Positions 9,829 through 18,206 of a stretch of DNA of 64,000 bases are shown here, in pieces. The notes under the pieces are model-generated. The model did not search any database, had not been told where the DNA came from, and worked only from the letters and a program-made list of their open reading frames with translations. Within the stretch, counting starts at the first letter, position 1, and every line of letters begins with the position of its first letter. The stretch spans positions 52,530,082 to 52,594,081 of the forward strand of contig OU744735.1 of assembly GCA_916613615.1 (NCBI GenBank), read 5' to 3'. A program made the translations under genes and the position numbers. This stretch comes from Steromphala cineraria. Lineage: Eukaryota > Mollusca > Gastropoda > Trochida > Trochidae.

Positions 9829-10813
9829 GTATGTTAGAAAAGTCAGTCAAGCTACTGACATGTGGAAGCATCTTAAACCAGTGTCAATCCCAGTCTCATA
9901 TGGTGATATTAAATCATACTCAAGTTGGAGAGCTGCATTTATGACTTGTATAGACAACTCCCCTGCCACAGCAGAATACAAGCTACTTCAATTGCGGCAA
10001 TACTTGTCTGGTGAAGCTCTTAAAGTAATCAGTAGCTTGGGTCACAATGCAGCTGCTTATGAAATTGCACTTGATCGCTTAGATACTAAGTATGGTGGCA
10101 CACGTAGACAGATTGCATTACATTTTGAAGAAATTGAAAACTTCAGGCCAATAAGACCAGGGGTAGTCAAGGATCTTGAGAGATTTGCAGATATGTTAGA
10201 TGTAGCTGTAGCAAATTTGCAGGACTCTGATAGGATTGAGGAGTTAGGAAATGGACTCCTGTATCTGAAACTTCAGAAAAAGATGACCGAGTCTATGGTG
10301 TTGAAGTATCAGCGTTGGGTTTATGAGTATCAACGACAAGAGTCTGTTCTCACATTGCGTGAGTGGGTTTTGCTTGAGGCACATTTCCAAACGGTAGCTT
10401 CAGAAACTTGTCATGGGTTTTCTCAGAAGTCTGTCAAATCTGACCTAGTTAGACATAGTGGCAAATCGGGTACATACTTTGGCACTGAAAAGTCTCAGTT
10501 CAATCAAAACAAGACTAGAGCTATTAGTTGTGAGTTCTGTCATGATCAACATGCAATTTGGAATTGCAAACAATTCTTGGTTGTGAAACCAGAGGATCGC
10601 TGGAATGAAGCTAAGAAGCACACAGTTTGCTTTCGTTGTCTTGGTGCAAATCATCGTGGCAAATCTTGTTGGTTTACCAGAGAATGTGGCGTGAATGGTT
10701 GCAAAAGTAACCATAATAAACTGTTGCATGATGAAAGGGAACAGTCAACCCTAAGTATTAGTGGATCTTCACAGACATCAGGTAGTCAGACCGAAAGGTC
10801 TCATGCTGCGTGA
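9782..10813 (+). CDS. gag: BEL/Pao gag, DUF1759-like domain and zinc knuckles
   Basis: The frame is open for 343 codons; its nominal start is TTG, so it is best read as a continuation of the upstream gag. The first ~120 residues match the DUF1759/gag core pattern (SYSSWRAAFM, LRQYLSGEAL, LDTKYGG). The C-terminal third has paired cysteine/histidine clusters: CEFCHDQHAIWNC, then CFRCLGANHRGKSC, then CGVNGCKSNHNKLLH. This spacing is the BEL/Pao CCHC-type nucleic-acid binding region. It ends in TGA at 10811-10813 with the pol frame continuing in phase directly afterwards, so a single stop separates gag from pol. Confidence 0.85.
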   Translation: MLRTLKKNPPVVYQPRYVRKVSQATDMWKHLKPVSIPVSYGDIKSYSSWRAAFMTCIDNSPATAEYKLLQLRQYLSGEALKVISSLGHNAAAYEIALDRLDTKYGGTRRQIALHFEEIENFRPIRPGVVKDLERFADMLDVAVANLQDSDRIEELGNGLLYLKLQKKMTESMVLKYQRWVYEYQRQESVLTLREWVLLEAHFQTVASETCHGFSQKSVKSDLVRHSGKSGTYFGTEKSQFNQNKTRAISCEFCHDQHAIWNCKQFLVVKPEDRWNEAKKHTVCFRCLGANHRGKSCWFTRECGVNGCKSNHNKLLHDEREQSTLSISGSSQTSGSQTERSHAA

Positions 10814-13483
10814 TTACCTTCTGAGAGCAATATCAAATCATACTTGGTAGCATTGAGAACAGTTCCGGTGGTGGTTAAGTCGGGTAACAAACGACTCACT
10901 ATAAATGCACTCTTAGATGATGCTAGTACAAAGTCTTACATAAATGCAGATGTTGCTGCAGAGTTAGGTCTCCAAGGAGAAACACAACAAATCTCTGTAA
11001 ACGTGTTGAACAATCAGACTGAAACGTTTGAAACAATGCCTGTTGAATTTGGTTTGGAAAGTATCAATGGTACTGTTGACATCAACATTTCAGCTTTGAC
11101 CACAGACAAGGTCACTGGAGATCTGAAAGTTATTGATTGGTCAAAGTGTAGCAACTTATGGTCTCACTTGAAAGACATTTCATTTCCTGAAATATCTTCT
11201 CCTCCAACCATTGATCTTTTGATTGGTATGGATTATTCAGGGTTGCATTTCTCACAGAAGGATGTTTGTGGGCGAGTAAGTGAGCCAATAGCAAGACTAA
11301 CTCCTTTGGGTTGGACATGTATAGGGAAAATAGCAGGTGCTTGTGATGATACTCGCACAAACTTTGCGAGTACTTTCTTTTGTAAGAGCAATGATGAAGA
11401 GCTGAATTCTCTTATGCACAGGTTCTGGGAGGCAGAGGAGTTCTCCACTTCAAGCCTGCCAAACTTCAAAGGTGAAGATAAGACCGCTTTAGAATCTGCA
11501 AAGAAATCAATGTCAATGGCAAATGGGAGATATGAGATAGGCATTCCTTGGAAAGCAGAGTCAGAGTTGTTGCCTTCTAGCAATTGGGAGATGGCTTATC
11601 AAAGGCTTCAAAGCACGGAAAAGAAGCTATCAAAAGATAAGGCTATTGCTGAGGCATATAGTACAGTTATTGATCAGCATCTTGAAAAAGGGTATATCAA
11701 AAAGGTTCCCGTAGAGGAAATTGAATGCAAAGGCACGTGGTACTTGCCACATTTCCCGGTTATCAAACCAGACAGAAAAACAACAAAGGTTAGAATTGTT
11801 TTTGATGGTTCAGCCAGATACAAGGGCATGTCTTTGAATGATGTAATACATCAAGGCCCTAAGCTTCAGAGGGATTTGTTTGATGTTTTGCTGCGCTTCA
11901 AAAAACATCCAGTAGCACTTGTTTGTGACATTGCTGAGATGTATCTCCAGATAGGCATATCTCCTCGGGATAGACAATACTTCAGGTTTCTTTGGAGGTC
12001 AATGAACAGAGATGAACAGCCTGAGGTCTTTGAGTTCACTCGCGTTGTTTTTGGCATCAACTGTTCACCATTTCTTGCTCAGTATGTCTCACAGGAGAAT
12101 GCAAAAGTCCATGCTGAAGAACTCCCGTTAGCATCAGAGACAGTGGACACGTCCACATACATGGATGACAGCATGGACTCTGTTGAAAATTATGAAGAAG
12201 CAATTGAGATGTATAGACAATTAACTGAAATTTGGGGTAGAGCTGGAATGCATGCCAGAAAGTGGATGTCAAACTCAGTTGCTGTTCTTGAACACATTCC
12301 TGTAAAAGACAGATTGTCTGAATTTGAGTTAGACAGTGGAAACTTACCTTCATTGAAGACTCTTGGAATAATGTGGAAGGCTGAAACAGATGTATTCACG
12401 TTCGTTACAAACTTACCTGAGTTTTCCAAAACACTTAGCAAAAGAATCTTCCTGAGTCAAATTGCCAAGTTGTTTGATCCCTTAGGTTTTATTTCTCCTT
12501 TCACAATTAGGGCAAAGATATTGTTGCAAGAGATGTGGATTGTTGGCTTGGAGTGGGATGTGGTCGTTCCTGATGATCTGAAACAAAAAGCAAACAAGTG
12601 GTTTATTGAACTTCCTGAACTTCAAAATGTCAAAGTGACAAGATGCCTTAGAAAAGCAGATAAGGTTGTTACAAGCAATCTTCATATATTTGTTGATGCT
12701 TCTGAGACTGCTTATGGAGCAGTAGCATACTGTGTGCATACTTACCTGAATGGTGACAGTACTTCCGTGATCGTTGCTGCTAAAGGAAAGGTAGCACCTT
12801 TAAAAGCAGTTAGCATTCCTCGTCTTGAACTCATGCCTGCTGTTGTTGGGTTGAGATTAGCCACGGCCATTACAAAGACTTTAGCAATTCAGATAGAATC
12901 AGTCAGGTTTTGGTCTGACAGTTTGAATGTTCTTGGATGGATTAGAAACAATAGTCGCACATTCAAACCATTCGTAGCAAACAGAGTTAGTGAAATTCAA
13001 TCTTCTACAAGTCCTTCACAGTGGTTCTTTGTTCCTACAAATGAGAATCCTGCAGACTTGCTTACAAGGGGTGTCACAGCCTTGAAGCTTGTTTCAGAAA
13101 GACTGTGGTGGTCAGGACCAGAGTTTCTAGTTCTCGGTCAGTCTTTTTGGCCAAAGCAAATTGTGCCAGGTGAACTTCAAGATTCCTCTCAATTAGAATT
13201 GAAAAGCGTACAAAAACCAAGGATGTTCACATTGATGTTGTGTGAGTCTCAACCTCCTTGGAAACTTGATCCAAAGCGATTTTCAGATTGGCAAAGGTAT
13301 CTAAGAACTTTTGCTTGGGTCCTCCGATTCCTTTCGAATTGCTCTTTAAAGAAACATCAGAGAGTTGTAGGTGAGTTGACTGTTGATGAATTACAAAGTG
13401 CTGAATGCAGAATTCTGTCTTCAAAGTGTTCCAGAGTGAATATTTTTTTTGCTGCTCAAAGCAAAGACTTTGCCATCAAATAG
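10814..13483 (+). CDS. pol: BEL/Pao pol: protease, reverse transcriptase, RNase H
   Basis: This frame continues in phase after the gag stop; the first possible start (TTG, 10844) is not meaningful. Counted from 10844: retropepsin-like protease with the active-site run LLDDAST at about residues 23-29; reverse transcriptase with VCDIAEMYLQIGI, FGINCSPFLAQY and the catalytic YMDDS at about 439-443; RNase H with FVDAS near 617, a glutamate in RLELMP, FWSDS and the closing NPADLLTRG. These belong together in BEL/Pao polyproteins, usually one frame with gag. The frame is lost at an eight-T run (13443-13450), and homologous sequence resumes in another frame at 13449 up to the DIRS insertion point. 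The enzyme copies RNA into DNA. Confidence 0.9.
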   Translation, partial: LPSESNIKSYLVALRTVPVVVKSGNKRLTINALLDDASTKSYINADVAAELGLQGETQQISVNVLNNQTETFETMPVEFGLESINGTVDINISALTTDKVTGDLKVIDWSKCSNLWSHLKDISFPEISSPPTIDLLIGMDYSGLHFSQKDVCGRVSEPIARLTPLGWTCIGKIAGACDDTRTNFASTFFCKSNDEELNSLMHRFWEAEEFSTSSLPNFKGEDKTALESAKKSMSMANGRYEIGIPWKAESELLPSSNWEMAYQRLQSTEKKLSKDKAIAEAYSTVIDQHLEKGYIKKVPVEEIECKGTWYLPHFPVIKPDRKTTKVRIVFDGSARYKGMSLNDVIHQGPKLQRDLFDVLLRFKKHPVALVCDIAEMYLQIGISPRDRQYFRFLWRSMNRDEQPEVFEFTRVVFGINCSPFLAQYVSQENAKVHAEELPLASETVDTSTYMDDSMDSVENYEEAIEMYRQLTEIWGRAGMHARKWMSNSVAVLEHIPVKDRLSEFELDSGNLPSLKTLGIMWKAETDVFTFVTNLPEFSKTLSKRIFLSQIAKLFDPLGFISPFTIRAKILLQEMWIVGLEWDVVVPDDLKQKANKWFIELPELQNVKVTRCLRKADKVVTSNLHIFVDASETAYGAVAYCVHTYLNGDSTSVIVAAKGKVAPLKAVSIPRLELMPAVVGLRLATAITKTLAIQIESVRFWSDSLNVLGWIRNNSRTFKPFVANRVSEIQSSTSPSQWFFVPTNENPADLLTRGVTALKLVSERLWWSGPEFLVLGQSFWPKQIVPGELQDSSQLELKSVQKPRMFTLMLCESQPPWKLDPKRFSDWQRYLRTFAWVLRFLSNCSLKKHQRVVGELTVDELQSAECRILSSKCSRVNIFFAAQSKDFAIK

Positions 13484-13646
13484 CAAGCTCATTGGGTTAA
13501 AACCAAAATTAGATCAAGATGGAGTGATGCGTGTTGATGGTCGCCTTGTTCATGCTGAACATATCTCGCAAGAAGCAAAGTATCCAATCATTTTGCCTCG
13601 AAAGAACTGGATCACAAATTCTTTTTCAGAAGGGTATCCTCCTTGG
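13388..13646 (+). repeat. 259-bp duplicated junction segment, first copy
   Basis: Identical by eye to 15321-15579. It spans the last part of the BEL RNase H-integrase linker (GAATTACAAAGTGCTG) and the first 29 bases of the DIRS left end (from 13618). Its presence on both sides of the partial DIRS copy shows that the whole BEL-DIRS junction was duplicated after the DIRS insertion. The right edge is at CCTTGG, where the sequence jumps to DIRS internal sequence. Confidence 0.9.
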
Positions 13647-15320
13647 TGCACCGGGAACGATAAGTCGAAAGCACCGGAAGGCCGGTGCTCCCTCGGCGAC
13701 GATCACACGACCTACTTCCCCTACGCCTGGTACGTCCGGGTCAGGGGGTACGGTCGGCGACCCCAAGAGTATTGTCCCCGGTGCTTCGGCGCAGGGGACG
13801 GCACCTGGGCTCGGCACTCGACCACCTGTTGTGGAACAGGATGGGTCGACTGCGTCGGGATTTCGTATTCCTCTCCTGCCTCCCGGTCAGACTGTGGGCG
13901 CTCACGACGACAGCGAGTCGGATTCAGACTCGACGTTGTTGTCGGAGCGTTCGGAGTCTGACATGGAGGTTGAGAGTGATGCGGAGTCTGAGGCGGTCGA
14001 CCTGTCAATTAACTCTGCTTTGCGGGAGATTCGTGGCAAGATTGCCAAGGCTTTCCCGCATTGCGCTGTTCCCCAACAGGAGGCCGACTCTGCTGAGTTC
14101 CGGCTTCCCGGTGGGGCTTTCGCTTCGCGGAAGTCCCCACAGGTGCGACTCCGCATTCTCGAGCATGTGATGGACGATTCGGTCACTCCTCTCCTTTTGG
14201 GTACCCGCAAGCGCTTCGACCTTCCGGAGCTTCACAAGCGGTACCCATTGGGAGAGGAGGGATTGTTTGAAGTGCCGTTATGTGACGACGATGTGTTGGC
14301 CTCCGTCAGCCTGGAGTCTCTTGGACTCCAGGGCCGGTGCGTGCCCCCCTTCCATGCCGGTGACGCGCTCTTGAAGCAGCTGTTCAGGACGTTTGAAGGA
14401 ACGTTCCGGGGCAGCTGCCAACAGATGCGTGTCGCCGTGCATTCGGCCTACCTGGCTTCTCTCCAGGCAGAGTCCTTGAAGGAAGGGAAGGGGAAGAGCT
14501 CCCAAGCTCTTCTCCAAAGGCAACTGACGGACGCGAATGGTTATCTGGCTCGCGACTCTATCCGGAGCTCCGCGGGTCAGATAATGGGCGCAGTGATGGG
14601 GCTGCGCCGGGTGTGGCTGAATTATTCAACATTGCCACAGCCCACCAAGAAAAGACTAATGGCTCTCCCGTTTGAACTCGGTAAAACCTTGTTCCCGGGA
14701 GCGACCAAAGTCATTAAGGACACCGCTGACCAGCTTTCACGTATCAAGGACGTAAAGGGCGCCCTTGGTAACGCTGGCTTCAAGCGAAAGTCCCCCCTGG
14801 TTGATCCTCCTTTTGGACCACCGGCCAAGACCTACTCCGAGTGGAACTCTTCTATCCCACGAGGGGTAGGTCGGGGTCAGCCAGGGAAGCGGGGCAAGAA
14901 GCAGAAAGGGCAGCAGCGCTCCAAGGGGCAGCAGCAGCCTTTTCGGGGGAAAGGGGGCGCCTACAAGGGTCCCTAACTCCCCCACCGCTTCAGTCTGTGT
15001 TCCATCAAAAGGTTGTCGAACCTTCGATGGCAGTCTTTGCCTCGACGAGCCGTCAGGGGGCCCTAGGGCCGCCGGTGTCGGCAGACAGTGTCTTGGTGAA
15101 CCGCCAGGGGGCCGGAGTGCCGCCGGTTGCGGGGATCCGTTGTCTGGTACCGAGTCTTCCAGTAGGAGGCCGCCTGTCTCATTTCCTTTCGGAATGGGAG
15201 AAGGCCACGTCCAATGCCTGGGTCCTGTCCACGCTCAGGGACGGACATTTGCCTCTTTGGAAGCATGGGCCACCTTCTTCTACAGGAGTCAGGAGCACCC
15301 CGGTGCCATCCTCTCTGGAG
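13618..15320 (+). pseudogene. Rearranged partial DIRS copy (gag and start of pol)
   Basis: 13645-15320 matches 16875-18550 of the full DIRS element with only a handful of substitutions (for example CCATGCC/CCGTGCC near 14353, CAGCCTTT/CAGGCTTT near 14938, CCATCAAAAGG/CCATCGAGAGG near 15002). It is preceded by only 29 bp of the DIRS left end, so about 1.3 kb (left ITR, gag 5' exon and intron, zinc-binding gag N-terminus) is deleted, with a 2-bp GG overlap at the join. It stops just before the reverse-transcriptase core and is joined to BEL sequence. A 481-codon chimeric frame (13531-14976) starts in BEL-derived sequence and continues in DIRS gag. Confidence 0.9.
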
Positions 15321-15579
15321 GAATTACAAAGTGCTGAATGCAGAATTCTGTCTTCAAAGTGTTCCAGAGTGAATATTTTTTTTGCTGCTCAAAGCAAAGA
15401 CTTTGCCATCAAATAGCAAGCTCATTGGGTTAAAACCAAAATTAGATCAAGATGGAGTGATGCGTGTTGATGGTCGCCTTGTTCATGCTGAACATATCTC
15501 GCAAGAAGCAAAGTATCCAATCATTTTGCCTCGAAAGAACTGGATCACAAATTCTTTTTCAGAAGGGTATCCTCCTTGG
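15321..15579 (+). repeat. 259-bp duplicated junction segment, second copy
   Basis: Second copy of 13388-13646. Here the DIRS left end (from 15551) continues without interruption into the left inverted terminal repeat, so this copy keeps the original insertion junction. A DIRS pol-like frame from 14841 runs in phase across the junction into BEL sequence as far as 15416, which is an accident of the rearrangement. Confidence 0.9.
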
Positions 15580-15770
15580 GGTACTTACTGCATAAAATCT
15601 GTATTTTTGCTATATGACAGGTTGTGACTATTTTTTACAATTAAAAAATACCAAAACATCGATAAAAACGTGTTCTGTTATCTGTTGTTACCACCCTGCA
15701 TCCAGCCCTAGCCCTAGTGGCGTCCCTAGCGACAGGGGCAGATAACTCTAAACCAGCCTCTTATCAATCT
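15569..15770 (+). repeat. DIRS left inverted terminal repeat
   Basis: Begins ATCCTCCTTGGGGTACTTAC and ends CTTATCAATCT. Reverse complement of 21797-21998 over 202 bp, essentially without differences by eye. DIRS ITRs are copied through the internal complementary region during replication, which keeps them nearly identical. Confidence 0.95.
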
Positions 15771-15836
15771 GTCATTCATCACGAACAGACGTTCTGTTTT
15801 TCATTGAAGTTATTTTGACAAGTTGAAGCTAAGAAA

Positions 15837-18206
15837 ATGTCCGAGGACAAAGACAAAGCAAATGTATGGTGACCTTTAATCATTATAGATTAGAATAGGC
15901 CGCATTTTCTCGCATTTCTTCGCGTTGTGACTTAGAATTTTTCAAAACCGTGCGCACCTCGTGTTGCGTAATGGCGGAGAAAAATGACGAACATGGCGGT
16001 TTCTCGAAAGTCCTTTTCCGACTAGAGGATAAGTTCTTCTTTCGTATGGATTCCGCTATTGTTTGGCACTTGCTAGTAATAAATAAGCTCCCTAGACTTT
16101 GAGATTTTTTCTTCACCTTCGTGAATTTACTGGGTGTTGTAAATTTCTCTAGGTCGGCAAGACATGTTGTTTACATGTTCTTTTTATTACAGGCTTTTGT
16201 TATGAGCTTGCTTTGGGAAGCCTTTATACATAACTTATATGCCTTAGAGTAGGATTATTATTATTCTCTCTCTTTTGTTGTCATGCACACATGTATCTTT
16301 CTATCTACATAACGCATGCACGGTTGTAACTTTTCTTTGTTTTGATTGCTTGCAGTCATTTAAGAAATGTTCCAACTGTGGGAATAGAATTCCCGAGTCA
16401 GACTCACACGATCAGTGTATCATCTGCCTCGCCCTTGAGGACCACGACGACTCTGCCTGCTCATCGTGTTCGAACTTTTCCGTGAGGACCAAGAAGCGCA
16501 GATCACTAGACCTGACCTTCTTCAAGAGGCTCCACGCTGCGGGGGAGGATGTCAGAAGTGCTACCCCTCCCAGTAAACAAAACAAAAAGCGTCAGGTAAT
16601 CTCGCCCCCCATCCCGTCGGGCTCTCAGAGTTCTGACTCGGATGCGGGGGTGAGGGTGGTTTCTGTCAGAGACAAGCAATCCTCTCTCACACCTACTGAT
16701 GTAAATACACTAATCAAGGGGCAAATGAAGGGTTTGTTGGGGGAACTGATGCAGGAAGTCCGTAAGGAAATCCGCGCGTCTCTTCCCCCTTCACGCCCCG
16801 ATGCGCCGACGCCCGGTACCTCTGGCACCGTGGACGTCGTCGGTTCCGGTGCTGGCTCGGGCAGGGGCCCGGGCGGTGCACCGGGAACGATAAGTCGAAA
16901 GCACCGGAAGGCCGGTGCTCCCTCGGCGACGATCACACGACCTACTTCCCCTACGCCTGGTACGTCCGGGTCAGGGGGTACGGTCGGCGACCCCAAGAGT
17001 ATTGTCCCCGGTGCTTCGGCGCAGGGGACGGCACCTGGGCTCGGCACTCGACCACCTGTTGTGGAACAGGATGGGTCGACTGCGTCGGGATTTCGTATTC
17101 CTCTCCTGCCTCCCGGTCAGACTGTGGGCGCTCACGACGACAGCGAGTCGGATTCAGACTCGACGTTGTTGTCGGAGCGTTCGGAGTCTGACATGGAGGT
17201 TGAGAGTGATGCGGAGTCTGAGGCGGTCGACCTGTCAATTAACTCTGCTTTGCGGGAGATTCGTGGCAAGATTGCCAAGGCTTTCCCGCATTGCGCTGTT
17301 CCCCAACAGGAGGCCGACTCTGCTGAGTTCCGGCTTCCCGGTGGGGCTTTCGCTTCGCGGAAGTCCCCACAGGTGCGACTCCGCATTCTCGAGCATGTGA
17401 TGGACGATTCGGTCACTCCTCTCCTTTTGGGTACCCGCAAGCGCTTCGACCTTCCGGAGCTTCACAAGCGGTACCCATTGGGAGAGGAGGGATTGTTTGA
17501 AGTGCCGTTATGTGACGACGATGTGTTGGCCTCCGTCAGCCTGGAGTCTCTTGGACTCCAGGGCCGGTGCGTGCCCCCCTTCCGTGCCGGTGACGCGCTC
17601 TTGAAGCAGCTGTTCAGGACGTTTGAAGGAACGTTCCGGGGCAGCTGCCAACAGATGCGTGTCGCCGTGCATTCGGCCTACCTGGCTTCTCTCCAGGCAG
17701 AGTCCTTGAAGGAAGGGAAGGGGAAGAGCTCCCAAGCTCTTCTCCAAAGGCAACTGACGGACGCGAATGGTTATCTGGCTCGCGACTCTATCCGGAGCTC
17801 CGCGGGTCAGATAATGGGCGCAGTGATGGGGCTGCGCCGGGTGTGGCTGAATTATTCAACATTGCCACAGCCCACCAAGAAAAGACTAATGGCTCTCCCG
17901 TTTGAACTCGGTAAAACCTTGTTCCCGGGAGCGACCAAAGTCATTAAGGACACCGCTGACCAGCTTTCACGTATCAAGGACGTAAAGGGCGCCCTTGGTA
18001 ACGCTGGCTTCAAGCGAAAGTCCCCCCTGGTTGATCCTCCTTTTGGACCACCGGCCAAGACCTACTCCGAGTGGAACTCTTCTATCCCACGAGGGGTAGG
18101 TCGGGGTCAGCCAGGGAAGCGGGGCAAGAAGCAGAAAGGGCAGCAGCGCTCCAAGGGGCAGCAGCAGGCTTTTCGGGGGAAAGGGGGCGCCTACAAGGGT
18201 CCCTAA
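15837..18206 (+). CDS. gag: DIRS gag-like protein, probably spliced
   Basis: The long frame is open from 16275 but only with a TTG start. A better model starts at ATG 15837 (MSEDKDKAN), splices at AAT|GTATGG (15863/15864) and resumes after TTTGATTGCTTGCAG at 16356, joining in phase. The second exon starts with a cysteine/histidine cluster (CSNCGNRI, HDQCIIC, CSSCSNF; about residues 13-50), typical of the N-terminus of DIRS-group ORF1 proteins. Low-complexity Pro/Gly/Ser sequence follows, then an acidic serine-rich stretch (DSESDSDSTLLSERSESD), a helical core and a basic Lys/Arg/Gln tail (GKRGKKQKGQQRSKGQQQ). It ends at TAA 18204-18206. Likely role: binding element RNA and particle assembly. 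The intron is inferred from splice-site and phase fit. Confidence 0.75.

Noticed and set aside
13721..14235. Several overlapping 76-161 codon frames on both strands in the DIRS gag region (also near 16915-17465)
   Set aside because: They are shadows of the GC-rich gag frame; they recur identically in both DIRS copies and show no domain.
15970..16120. ATGGCGGAG start in the DIRS 5' region as gag start
   Set aside because: It is not in the gag frame and meets stops before the cysteine-rich region; the spliced ATG at 15837 fits better.
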